A model generated the notes under the pieces. It did not search any database, was not told where the DNA came from, and saw only the letters and a list, made by a program, of their open reading frames with translations. A stretch of 64,000 nt of DNA from Rhizophagus irregularis (taxonomy: Eukaryota > Glomeromycota > Glomeromycetes > Glomerales > Glomeraceae), in the NCBI RefSeq assembly GCF_026210795.1, contig NC_089443.1, positions 1,364,001 through 1,428,000 on the forward strand. The letters are read 5' to 3'. A program made the position numbers and the translations under genes. Of this stretch, positions 36,021 to 47,205 are shown in pieces; positions within the stretch are counted from its first letter, which is position 1; every line of letters begins with the position of its first letter.

Positions 36021-38274
36021 GCTCAAAGTTGTATAACCTCAGTACATTGATATATAATATAATTTGGTTACGACCATTTGATTTATTTATTTACCAATAA
36101 TAATAGTTCCCTTTGTAAATACTAACCTAACACGCAAAAATTTAATTTCTCAATTGTTGATAACAAGCATTTAATTTTTCATTCTTCTAAAGAAGGCTAC
36201 GTACTGTATTGACGATTGGTTAATACTGTAAATTTAAAAGCAACAAATTTGTGAACATCCGTTTCAACTAAGAAATACCAATTATTAATAAGCCATAGAC
36301 CTAACTTGGTAATTACCAAAAATTCATATGCATGGCGCAAGACTACAGTATCTATTGGTAGAATATTTTTATTTTAAAATTACAAAATTATGAGATTAAA
36401 ATATAAATTTAAAAATTATTAGTATTAAAGTAATGATGATTTTACATTGATAATCAAGTAGTGGTATTAGGTTTTTGACTCTTTGGTTACACGCATTCTT
36501 GCTTATGCTCATAAACGATGATCTAGAAAATCATCTTTTGATTTATAAATTTACGAGCGTAATATTCATTTAATTTATCCGCGCAAATCAACTTTTTTTC
36601 GGATAGAAGACTGAGCGATTGTTCCTTTCATTAATAAACGCAGAAATGTAATTTTTTAATTATAAAATTTTAAATTCTTTTTTGATAACTTAAAACTTTA
36701 CCGTTAAAATTTATTATGGGTGAGTGACCAGCCAATTTCTGCATGTAATTAGGTTAAAATAAATAAGATTCATCTTTCTGTTCATTTATTCGTCCATGAT
36801 GATCGATCCTTGCCAATTTTTATTTATCATCAATATATATATATATATATATATATATAACTGATATAGAATCGTAGTTCTTTCATTGGTAATAATAATA
36901 TTTATGATGAATAATCCTTCGACTCTAACCTATTTAAAAATTAATTGATAATACTTTGTGGAAGAAAGTTCCTTATTTCGTTTCCTTTCATATTCCTTTT
37001 CTCACCCTTTTTCATTTCAATTTTTTCTTGTTGTCCTACTGTATAAAAAAAAAAGAAAAGGTATAAAAATAAATTGTAAATCTTTTTCAAATGAACCTCT
37101 TAATTCGTACTAAAGTATTTTCCAAATATGAGGCAAATAAATAGCTCATATTTGGTTAATAATTTGTAGACCATTAACGTTTATCTTTTGAATCGGAATA
37201 AAGTCCGTATCAGCTTCACAATATAAAAAAGTTTCTCAAGCCAATCTTATTGTGTACATGTGAATTGATGGAGTTTTTGAATTAAAATATTCGGAAAATT
37301 TTTCCTTCTCAGAAATTTCTACTGTACATGCCGATTACCGCAGTCGTTAATACAGTAAGGTTCGTACTCACGTGAATGTCAATCATTAATTTTGTCCATA
37401 CTAAAAGAATTATCGAAAACCTCAAAGGATAGTTATTTTAAATGAGTACATTATTGATTGTAATATCTGATAATGCATTATTACATTAATTAGAACAAAA
37501 ATAACAAGAAGCAAAAATAAAAGAAACATGGTTTCAATTGTGCGTGCAATAGAATTTAGCATTACGTTACTATGTTTTATCTTTTGTATCACAAATCCTT
37601 AAAACGTATTTCTTTTTTACTATTAAAAAATTGTGAAAAAAGTCCCCCTAAAAAAATTCCTTTATATAGTAATTATAAATTATAAGAACTTAATAATAAA
37701 AATTTATAAATGGAAAACCTAGAAATTAGAAGTTTCCATTAATTTAGTAAAATGCGGATTAACATATTAGTTATGCACGTTGAAAATTATTGTTTCATGG
37801 TTTTTAATTAACGTAATAAATCTTTTATCAAATAAAGTTATTTGTCTAATTTTTTTTAAAAAAACTTTTGACTACTGAAAATATATGAAAATTATTTTAT
37901 TTTATTTTATTTTTTTTTTTGTGTTTGTTTGTATTAAGTTAATTTTGATTTACAGTAAATAATATGCACAATTTTTTACAATTTTTGTTATGATTTGTTA
38001 CCAGGACCCCAAAAATATAAACATATTGATTTTTATTTAAGTCTAAAATATTTTTTCATACGCCACATTATAAATTACATTATGATAAAGAAAAAAAAAG
38101 GACCCGTTACAATATTTGAATAAGTAAATAATTAAAAGAAAAAAAAATATACATATTATTATTAAAAATTTTTTCTCTTTTACAGTATATATAATAATTT
38201 TAAAAGTCAAAGATTCTGTTTAATAACGAAATTTTCATTATTATTTAATGCTTCTTCAAGTTTAGAAAAATGAC
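36021..38274. other. 2.2-kb intergenic region
   Basis: A TA microsatellite lies at 36832-36859. The rest is AT-rich and without a supported gene, repeat pair or RNA. Confidence 0.5.
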
Positions 38275-38605
38275 TTATTTTACACTTCTTCTATGATAAT
38301 TTGGAAATGGATTATTGTAACGTTTTCTGTTAGTAGTTGTTGTTCTCTTGCGTAATAATTGAGATTGGTTAGTTCCACGGAATGGGGTTGGTATGTTTCT
38401 GGTTACCATACTAAATAAAATGATTAAAAAATTATTAAAAAATCTCAAAGAAAAAAACAATTGCCTCTTTTCTTGCCTACCGTAATACTTCACTACGAGA
38501 ATTTAAAGCTCTACGTTTCGTAGCGGATTCAACCGGAGAATTGGAGATAAAATTCACAAGTAAAACAGCAAAGACTAAAAGTACAATCCAAGAAATTCTT
38601 GCCAT
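38275..38605 (-). CDS. Small secreted basic protein, two exons
   Basis: Exon 1 is 38605-38481 and exon 2 is 38410-38275. The 70-bp intron starts GTAGGC and ends TTTAG. Splicing gives an 86-aa protein (87 codons with TAA). Residues 1-28 form a clear signal peptide: MARIS, a hydrophobic core WIVLLVFAVLLVNFI, then SNSPVESA with cleavage likely after Ala28. The mature part (about 58 aa) is strongly basic and free of Cys and acidic patches. It has KRR (30-32), RKR (62-64) and RKR (70-72), which are possible Kex2-type processing sites, and a TTTT run. Without splicing, exon 1 would stop at once (TAG). No family is recognised. In a symbiotic fungus it is a candidate secreted effector or peptide precursor; that role is inference. 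Confidence 0.78.
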
Positions 38606-39166
38606 TTTATTTATAAAAGCAAATTTTTATGAAAGAAAAAAATCTAAATTTTATTTTCTAGTTTCGTAAAAAAAAAACGAAAAGGAGGTAGGAGGTTAAA
38701 GGTGAAGGAATTAAGAGTAAAAATGAAAGACGATTTTCCGCACTGCAGAATTAAAGAAGGATTGTCTATTATCAGATGTTGACGTTGAAATATAGTTAAT
38801 AATGGTCTTTTTATACAATTTTATGCTATACAGATCCATATCGAAATATTACACAGGCACACAGCATATGATTTACACAGCATATGATTTACAGATAAAT
38901 TGCATAATTTAAATTGACGCAGGTATCACATACTAGTCTAAATAAAATAAGATAAGGTTAAAAAAGATTAATTAACAACTCATATACTTGAAACGTTACC
39001 AATAAATGTAGACTATAGCCTAACACCAATAAGCTGCTTTTAATGCACAAAATTTAAGGATTCGAATATTTAATTTAACAATTTTTTTTGAAGGTTGCAA
39101 GAGTCAAATTTTGGCCAAATGATAATTGGCGTTCAAAAGATTAAATCTCACAGTGGTAATCATCAC
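38606..39166. other. Upstream region of the secreted-peptide gene
   Basis: Contains the TATA-like box at 38807-38815 and a 15-bp direct repeat CAGCATATGATTTACA near 38870-38895. Nothing else recognised. Confidence 0.5.
38807..38815 (-). promoter_or_regulatory. TATA-like box of the secreted-peptide gene
   Basis: TATAAAAAG on the minus strand, about 200 bp upstream of the ATG at 38605. Suggestive only. Confidence 0.3.
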
Positions 39167-39394
39167 AGGACCCAGAAATATATATAAAAGTCAGGTTTGA
39201 GTTTGCCGCATTTTGTACTAAAAAAATCATGAAAATCTTTCTTTTTTAGATAATTTTTGATAATGCCAGTCAGAATTTTATTTCCTATTATAGTAACCGA
39301 CTGACATTATCATAATTCCGGCCCTGAAAAAATACGTACAACTCATAGTAAAAAATTTTTCATCACCTGACCTATATATATATTTCTGGATCCT
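39167..39394. mobile_element. 228-bp MITE, AGGACCC ends, 8-bp TSD ATCATCAC
   Basis: AGGACCCAGAAATATATATA at the left pairs with the inverse of AGGATCCAGAAATATATATA at the right; pairing extends to GTCAGGT. ATCATCAC is duplicated at 39159-39166 and 39395-39402. The interior (CATAATTCCGGCCCTGAAAA) is shared with 6962-7162. The superfamily is unclear; 8-bp duplications suit hAT, P or Merlin. Confidence 0.88.
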
Positions 39395-39402
39395 ATCATC
39401 AC

Positions 39403-42400
39403 CATAGCGAAATTTCAGACGGAATTTTTAATTAACTCTTCTCGGAACTCAACCCTAATTTTTGGTAGTCGTGATCGTCACCTCCGATGATATTTAGTAG
39501 ATTTTTGGCTATATTTGACCATTTTAGTCATGGACAAACATCCAACCCCGACCAGTAAACACATGTGCCAATTCAGAGTTTATCAGTTACTGTATATAAT
39601 TTTTACAAAATTTTAATTTTTATCCTTTTTCAAAAAAAATCAGGAATTAGAATTTGTTAAAATTGCTATATCAAGTATCAACGGATATTAGGATTCATTG
39701 TACGTCTGAATTTTCTATGAATTTACGGATCTAATTCATTTCACCGACGAACATTTCACTGACATATATACAGAATTAAATATATTTCCTTGTTAGATTT
39801 AATAAAATACAAAAAAACTACTACTATAGAATTCCTTAGGGGAATAGCACATACTTTTCACAATAGTTTATTTTTTTTAATAAATGTAGTTGTGATGATC
39901 AAAAACTAAAAAGTTTATATATACTGTATATATATATTTGTTAGTAACGTGCATTTCTTATTTATCTACTAACCCGTCTAAGATGGAAGTAAGTATCAAT
40001 ACTTATTAGATCTAAACTAAATATCTAAAAAAGCTTTTATAATAAAATATCTCATATTCAATATTTATTTTTTATGTCGGTGAAATGATTTTCGGCGAAA
40101 TGAACCAGACCCAAAAAGGAGTAATGCCAGCAGTAATATCACTAAAACTATGATAAATTTAATAAATTTAATATTTTGTTCATTATATAGCTTGTCTCCA
40201 GAATATTATTTGTGTGCATAATTTACTATATGATTGGCTGTTGCTAGTATGTATTAAATAAAAGAAAATTAATTACGTATCTAATTATATATAATCCAAG
40301 CTAATGTTATACATTTTTTATATGATCCTAATTTAAAATTTTTAATGAATGATGAGACGAATCATCATCATTTTCATTAGTAACTCTTTTCATTAGTAAC
40401 TCTTTTGATACTAAACGCATGTGCATTTACCAAACACTTGTTGTGTAACAATATTTTCTTTTTCTGCGCAATATGATATAATAGCATTGTTAATAAAGCG
40501 CTAAATGGAATATTAGCTTTATAAAAAAAAATTGTTGTTACCTTTATGGAGTATATTAATGACATAATGACGATTAATAAGTATACTATAATATTATTAG
40601 AATTTCTTTATTTAAGCGGAAATATCAGCTGTTAAATATCACAAGATAAATATTATGATTTATTATTGTATAATTATTTCGACGCGTTATTTTTATCAAT
40701 CGTAAGCATCGATTATGTCATATACAAATACAAATACCAGTCAATTAAATTATTTTTTCATCTTTAGTGTAGAAATGTTGTTAAATGTACGTATAAACTC
40801 AAATAGAAATCAACGACGAATTCTACGTAAAACGTAAAAGACGTAATATTATTACTAGAATTTATTGAATTACGTGCACGAGACAATAATGCAAACACAT
40901 TATTAAGTCAAATACCTTACAATCACAAATGATTCATTTGCAAATCAAATTTTTTAATGGAGCACCTTTCTATTAACTTTTTACTATAATTTAGTAAGTA
41001 TGTTATGCTGAGTGTTGTGTCTATATTTATTTTATAAATCGTATTAATTTTTTTGTATTAAATAAATTAGAAATAATCTTGCTAAATAATTAAATTTTTG
41101 AGACAATACTTCTTGGATTAGTTTACTACAAAAGCACTTTTTCGTTTGTATCGCCAAAGATTATTTACTTGAGCACAAATAAATCTCTGATTTGCATGTT
41201 ATAAGTTCGGTAGCAAAAATTTTCTGTTTTAGCAAATAATTTTATAAGAATTCTCCCTATGCAGATTTCTGTGTATTATTAATATACATGAAATAAAACT
41301 ACACATTGATTTACTGGTGATCAATAAACAATGTGACATGCTGACATGTGAGATTGCGCTTAAACTTTGTGTGACTTTAGGATTCAAGTCTATCATCACA
41401 ATCTTTTGTTCTATTATCGTACTGAACTGCCGTTTCGTTTACAATAGGTGAAGTTTTTTTATGAATAATTACTTTATAAGAAATGAATATGTTGCAAACT
41501 TAAGATGATTAGAGTATTGATATTACGTTACCAGTCAGAATCTATCTAGTCACGTGGATTAGTGGCTGACACCAGTGTTGCCCACTGATCATGATTTTGG
41601 CAGAATCGATTCTAATTTCTATACTAGAAATTTCCTTTCATAATTTCAATAAGATTTAAAATGAGAATACACCATTAGATCAGCTATTTCGTCACCGATA
41701 TGTCATTTTCCTTTCATCTTTCTTTCTTTCTTTATTTTTTTTTAAAACTCTTCTTTTTTATTTTATTCTATTTTTTTTTTTTTTTTTTTTTTTAATATAA
41801 CTTTTATAACTGCGAATTCACGCGTGACATAAACGCTGCGAAACATGCCAATTCAGACCGAAAACTGATAATGAGATTTGTAGTAATATACGCTCGGAGG
41901 AACTACCGTAAGAAAATTATTGAATTTCATTTAAAACGTGCTTAGAAAAATTTCTTTTTTAAAATCATAGATGATGAATTTGATCCAGTTCTTGGAAAAG
42001 ACTTAACAATATTCATAACAAAATGATCTTGATAAATTAGAATATTTCAATGCGGTTATCAAAGTATACAGTATATCACCATAGTTCTGACTTTATCGGC
42101 TAAAAATGATCAAGTTGGATGACACAATTAGCCAGTAGGAGGGACTAAATTTCAAATGCTTATTTCTGCATCAATGAAACATGATAATTATTAAACTGAA
42201 TCCGAGATTTTGATTATGATAAATTTTATAGAGTTGAGGGAAATACTTGAAAAGAAAAAAAAAATGAAAAAATCCTTCAATACTTAGAGGAGGAGTTGAA
42301 TTTCTCTAAAAAAAAAATTGGTAACTATAGAATTAAAATATTTGATAATCTTAATTTACAGAAGAAAATGATATTGAATCAATGGAAATGAACTCTCCAC

Positions 42401-42547
42401 TCAAATATAAGCAAGCCTAGTGTTCTTAACCTTTGAAAGGAATTAATCGCTAAGAATTAAACCAAGAAATTTTAAAATCGAAATAAAATAAAAGCATAAA
42501 AATTTATTTATACTTACTTATCTGAAAATTTATACACCAGTCAACAT
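39403..42547. other. 3.1-kb intergenic region
   Basis: A poly-T/pyrimidine stretch lies at 41716-41795. No supported gene. The minus frame at 40377-40565 is not credible. From about 41930 there are short coding-like pieces in broken frames. Confidence 0.5.
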
Positions 42548-42668
42548 GAACAATTGATGTAAAAGAACAATGGTGTAATTTTGAAAAAATCCAACATTTA
42601 CCTGCAAAGTTAGTTGGCCATTTATTACTCCGTTATCCGAAGAATAAAAGAAAAGAAGAAAACGTCAA
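42548..42668 (+). pseudogene. Possible gene remnant, unrecognised
   Basis: A frame from about 42560 reads EQWCNFEKIQHLPAKLVGHL, then LLRYPKNKRKEENVKN and a stop. It has protein-like composition unlike the surrounding AT-rich filler, but no start or recognised motif. It may be the end of a decayed gene spread over 41930-42668. Confidence 0.3.
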
Positions 42669-42701
42669 GAACTGACGACGTAGACAACGTTACCAGTTAC
42701 A

Positions 42702-42862
42702 CAGTGAAATTTGATATAATGGAACCATCCGTTTCCATTAGTAAAATTTGTCAAAAATCCGTTATATCGAGGGTAAATTAATTATAGATTATGATAATCC
42801 GATATATCAAGACTTTACTTATGTTCCGTTATATCAAGATTCCGGTATATCGAATTTCACTG
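42702..42862. mobile_element. 161-bp pogo-like MITE
   Basis: CAGTGAAATTTGATATAATG at the left pairs with the inverse of CAGTGAAATTCGATATACCG at the right. TA follows the right end; the left flank reads CA, so the TA duplication is only half preserved. The interior repeats CCGTTATATC and CCGATATATC. CAGTGAAA ends are usual for pogo/Tigger-type elements. Confidence 0.68.
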
Positions 42863-42873
42863 TATATATTGAC

Positions 42874-43137
42874 ATGGATCAATTCACTCCGATTCCGATG
42901 ATTGTTCCTCCTCCAAGTATAAAAGTGAACTTTCCTCAGATCAGTTCTGAACGCCTTAAAGAATTCCGCACTGTGAAAGCGCGCTTAAAATTTTCACAAT
43001 CTTCCGTTATTCTACACGTAATTCTGGGAGAATCGAGGAGACATTACCTGGTCCTTCTAAACCTCACTAACTGCCATACTCCCTTCAGAAATGCCTGTTA
43101 TAATCATAATTCCACGCAACGCTTTTACGATAGTTAA
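42874..43137 (+). CDS. Hypothetical ORF, possibly a fragment
   Basis: An 87-codon frame from ATG 42874 begins MDQFTPIPMIVPPPSIKVNF and continues PQISSERLKEFRTVKARLKF. The frame is also open upstream from 42748, but that part lies inside the MITE and is unlikely to be ancestral. Residues 1-45 look protein-like; the remainder is less convincing, and a competing frame there reads EETLPGPSKPH. No family recognised. Confidence 0.28.
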   Translation: MDQFTPIPMIVPPPSIKVNFPQISSERLKEFRTVKARLKFSQSSVILHVILGESRRHYLVLLNLTNCHTPFRNACYNHNSTQRFYDS

Positions 43138-43449
43138 TGATGTTTAATATGGCTTCATACTGTAGATATTATTTATGAGGCGCAGTTTTATTATTTATTT
43201 TTTGTGTTTAAATTTTTGAAGTGTTTTAAATTTATTACCGGCCCTAAACTATTGGAGAACTTATTTTGGTCCGAAATGACATTAAACTATTATCTAAATT
43301 TTATTGGCTATTCTTGAATTTAAATTTTATTTTAATTGGTAAAAGGGAGATGAGTCATTTTGACTATGATAGAAATAATCATTTTAATTGGTGATAATAG
43401 TGAAATGGTCAGGACTACTTCTAATTTTGGGAGAAATTAATTTTATTCT
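43138..43449. other. Short intergenic stretch
   Basis: AT-rich; nothing recognised. Confidence 0.5.
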
Positions 43450-43533
43450 ATGTTTGGTAAATTTAAAGACGTTATTTTCTTAAAAAAAAAAAAATTTTTT
43501 AAAATTTCATTACTTTATTTTTATTTTAAAACA

Positions 43534-43831
43534 AGATGTCTACCAGTGAGTCTTAACTTCCGCTATCGTAATGCGGGAAATAAAAATATACTTTTCGCGA
43601 TTGAGATTTCTAAGGATAAAAAAGTCTCTGATCTTGAAGAAGAAGTAAGAAAGAAGCTGGCGCCAATCAATCGTAACGACTTCCTCCGCAAATTTATCCC
43701 GCAGAGAAACCTATGCGGCCAGAACTCAGAAGATAGAGTTTTTTTTCCTATTTTAACGAGACGCCTGATGATGAAGACCGTATCCACATTCGAATTCTTC
43801 CCTAATGAGCAGTTAAAAATTTTTTATTCGC
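43534..43831 (+). pseudogene. Crinkler (CRN)-type N-terminal domain relic
   Basis: ATG 43534 gives MSTS and then a stop. A +1 shift yields VSLNFRYRNAGNKNILFAIE ISKDKKVSDLEEEVRKK, which fits the ubiquitin-like N-terminal domain of Crinkler proteins in Rhizophagus (sLN...F.IEI.KDKTVSDLK..I). The frame continues through LAPINRNDFLRKFIPQRNL. A second shift restores NETPDDEDRIHIRILP and a stop; this resembles the HIHI motif that ends the domain. No effector C-terminal domain follows. Two frame breaks argue for a pseudogene; an unannotated short intron is a weaker alternative. The longer frame from 43450 starts in a poly-A/poly-T run and is not a sensible start. Confidence 0.55.
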
Positions 43832-43851
43832 ACAATGTAATGCATTTTTAA

Positions 43852-44460
43852 TACATTGAAAAATAAAATGATTGTATTGTATACAATCCATTCGGACGCA
43901 GAGTTGTGTTGAGAACAATTGTTTTATTATAAAACACGTGATTCATGATAGACAAACATTACTATACTTTATAGAGAATTAAAGGCTAAGACTGATTTCG
44001 ATTTAGAAAAAGAATTCTACTACATATTTCTAAAATCTAACGAGTATTAAAATTTTATGAAAATAATTATAGAGTCAAGGTTTTAATTTAAATCTTGTAA
44101 AATATTTTGCCAGTCTTTCAGGCCGCTGAGTCTTATAATACTAGGAAATTAGTAACCGTTAATTTAGTGTTAAAGTCCCGAATCTATTCGTTCCACTTCT
44201 AAATGGAGCTTACATGGGCTAAAAGTCCATCATTCGTTGTACAAGTGTAAAAAAAAAAATACAGAGACTATATGGGACTAATGTATAATCTTCTAACAAT
44301 AAAAAAATACAAATTCCAAAATAATTAATCATTTATAAAATAATCATTCTTTTAACTGAATACTGTATTATTCTTATCAACTTTTTTGTTAAATACAATG
44401 TGACCTTCGATTTTATTCAGTATAAGATAAACCGTACTTAATATTCTTGAATTAGGGAAG
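43852..44460. other. Intergenic, 3' side of the Hsp70 gene
   Basis: AT-rich; presumed 3' UTR of the Hsp70 gene at its right edge, nothing else recognised. Confidence 0.5.
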
Positions 44461-46590
44461 CTATGAAGAAATATTTACGTTATAAAGTTTATTCATTATT
44501 TTGTCGACAGTTCCTTTAAGTAGTTTTTGTTCACGTTCATATTCATCTTTTCTTGCATCTTGGTTATTCTCAAGCCATGCAACCGATTTTTGTGTTACAT
44601 CATGAAGTTTATTCTTTATATTATCGATACTCTAAATTCAGGTACATTTTAAAAATGAAATTATAAATTATCAAGTAGAGAGAATTTTAATAACTGAGAA
44701 ACTTACTTGAGCAACGTTAAGTAAGTTATATGCATAGGATTCCAAGCAATTTTGTGCTTCTATTTTTTGTGCATATTGTTCTCTTTCTGCTGCAAGATAT
44801 TTTTCGGCTTCGGTAACTGTAATTATTAAAATAACTTATATTACATATGATTATTAAAACATGAATATTAAAAATTGATTCAAACCCATGCGTTCGATTT
44901 CTTCTTTTGATAATCGTCCTTTGTCATTAGTGACGGTAATTTTATTTGACATGCCTGTTGTTTTATCAACAGCAGAAACCTATAATTGATTAGAAAGTTA
45001 AAATACGATTAATTTAATAAATTATATAATATTTATACATAAATACAAACGTTCAAGATGCCATTTGCATCAATATCAAAGGTAACTTCAATTTGCGGAA
45101 CACCTCTTGGTGCTGGAGGAATTCCAGTCAAATGAAATATTCCCAGCAAGTTGTTATCTCTTACTCGAGTACGTTCACCTTCATATACTTGTATTCCCAC
45201 ACCAGACTGATTGTCATTATATGTAGAAAAAATTTCAGATTTCCTAGTAGGTACTGAAGTATTACGTTTAATTAATGGCTTCATTACACCACCAGCAGTT
45301 TCGATACCCAGAGATAAAAAAACGACATCAAGTAAAAGTAGATCTTGAGTCTTTTCAGAAGTATCACCAGATAAAATAGCAGCTTGTACAGCAGCACCAT
45401 AGGCTGCGGCTTCAGCAGGATTGATAGATTTGTTTGGTTCTTTACCATTAAAGAATTCAGATATCATTCTTTGAATCCTAAGAATATAAGTTGAACAACC
45501 AACTAAAACAATTTCATGGACTTGACTTTTGTCAATTTTACTATCCCGAAGTACTTTCTCAACAGGTTCCATTGTAGAATTAAATAAATCTTGATTTAAT
45601 TCTTCAAATCTGGTTCGCGTCAAAGAGGTATAGAAGTCAATACCTTCATAAAGAGAATCAATTTCAATGGAAGCTTTTATTGATGTTGAAAGTGTACGTT
45701 TCGCACGTTCACATGCTGCTATTAAACGACGGACAGCACGTGCATTGGAACAAATATCTTTTTTAAATTTTCTTTTGAATTCTTGTACAAAATGATTTAC
45801 AAGACGATTGTCAAAATCTTCACCACCAAGATGATTATCACCAGCAACAGCTTTTACTTCAAAAATCCCCTCTTCAATAGTTAAGAGAGAGACATCAAAG
45901 GTACCACCACCCAAATCAAAGAAAAGAACATTTTGTTCTTCATGAGCTTGGTTATTCAATCCGTAAGCAATAGCCGCTGCAGTTGGTCCAGTACAAATGC
46001 GAAGTATATTTAAACCGGCAATCAAACCAGCATCTTTTATAGCTTGACGTTGAGAATCATTAAAATAAACTGGTACTGTAATTGTAGCACTATTAACCCA
46101 TGTGCCAAGGAATGCTTCTGCGGTCTTTTTCATTTCAGTCAATACCATGGATAAAATTTCTTCGGGTGTGAAATCTTTCCTTTTTCCTTTATATTCTATA
46201 TTGATAACTGGTTTGCCATTCTTGTTTACAACTTTGAATGGCCAATTCTAATACATTAAATATTTTATATGATTGTAAAACTTCTTAATTATCTTATAAA
46301 ATTTCATTTTTTATATAGAACATACATACCTTCATATCAGATTGGACGTCCTGATCATTGAAATTACGACCAATGAGACGATGAACATTAAATACAGTAT
46401 TATGAGGATTCATAGCAACTTGATTTTTGGCTGCATCTCCAACAAGAATTTTTGTACCAGTGAAAGCTACATATGATGGTGTTGTACGATTACCCTGGTC
46501 ATTTGCAATAATTTCAACTCTATCATTTTGCCAAACACCAACACAGGAATATGACGTTCCTAAATCAATGCCGACTGCTTTTCTATTCAT
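44461..46590 (-). CDS. Divergent Hsp70 family chaperone, five exons
   Basis: Exons are 46590-46330, 46247-45051, 44979-44886, 44816-44707 and 44631-44461; all four introns are 69-82 bp with GT..AG ends. The product is about 610 aa. The nucleotide-binding domain has [25 protein letters not shown] and [12 protein letters not shown]. The linker DLLLLD (about 389-394) and substrate-binding domain ([20 protein letters not shown]) follow, then the helical lid. Several invariant positions are altered. Gly174 replaces the catalytic-site Glu of the NEPTAAA motif (here CTGPTAAA). GGSTRIP is GCSTYIL. DVTPLSLG after the linker is DVVFLSLG. The C-terminus ends NVNISS without the Gly/Met/Pro tail or EEVD, so it should not bind TPR co-chaperones like canonical cytosolic Hsp70. 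No signal peptide is present. It is probably a diverged paralogue with reduced ATPase coupling; that is inference. Confidence 0.92.
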
Positions 46591-47067
46591 TAAGGCTATT
46601 ATTTTTTCTATTGTATAGTAAATAAATCAATGAATATTCTTAGGCAAAACTGGGTAAAAAAATTGCAGAGAAATAGAATATGGCAATTTATTTTTACAAC
46701 ACATATACGTATATATATAGTAATATATTATATATATACGACAAAGATTTACACTTAACATTTCCAAACCAGTAATTGAATGGTATCAATTTAATAAAGC
46801 ATTTTTAAAAAAAGTAAATTAATGGCTCGGTTTAATTAGTAATACACCTTCTTGTGTTACAATTTCTTCTTCACTTCCTTTAGTGGATGATCATATTAAA
46901 AATCGTTTTGCAGAAAGAAGACGACATGGAACTCGGTGAAGATGACTTGGAATTATTCGCAAGCAGCAAATAACAGTCGTGCCTTCTTTAAGGCGAGCAA
47001 AAAAAGGTACAAGTATCTATTTTTTTTTTACAAATGTGTATAAATTAAATCTATTATAATTTATCAA
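46591..47067. other. Hsp70 upstream region with a possible coding scrap
   Basis: TA-rich sequence at 46708-46742 is in promoter range. At 46857-46937 a plus-strand frame reads SSLPLVDDHIKNRFAERRRH, bounded by stops; it may be a fragment of an unrecognised gene. Confidence 0.35.
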
Positions 47068-47171
47068 CCCTTAAAAAATTTTTCAGAAAAATGTTCACGT
47101 GTCTGGGTTTTTTCGGAATGAAAACTAGAAAAATGAATCATTTGAGTTTTTCCAGAATTTTTTTTATAGGG
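47068..47171. mobile_element. 104-bp MITE, CCCTTAAAAAAT ends, 3-bp TSD CAA
   Basis: CCCTTAAAAAATTTTTCAG pairs with ...AATTTTTTTTATAGGG. CAA is duplicated at 47065-47067 and 47172-47174. Close homologue of 35915-36020 through CAGAAAAATG, CGTGTCTG.GTTT and ACTAGAAAAATGA. Confidence 0.8.
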
Positions 47172-47205
47172 CAACCCATATATATTATCCAACGGTTTAC
47201 AATAT

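Noticed and set aside
43563-43787. 74-codon minus frame
   Set aside because: Antisense to the Crinkler-type N-terminal relic.
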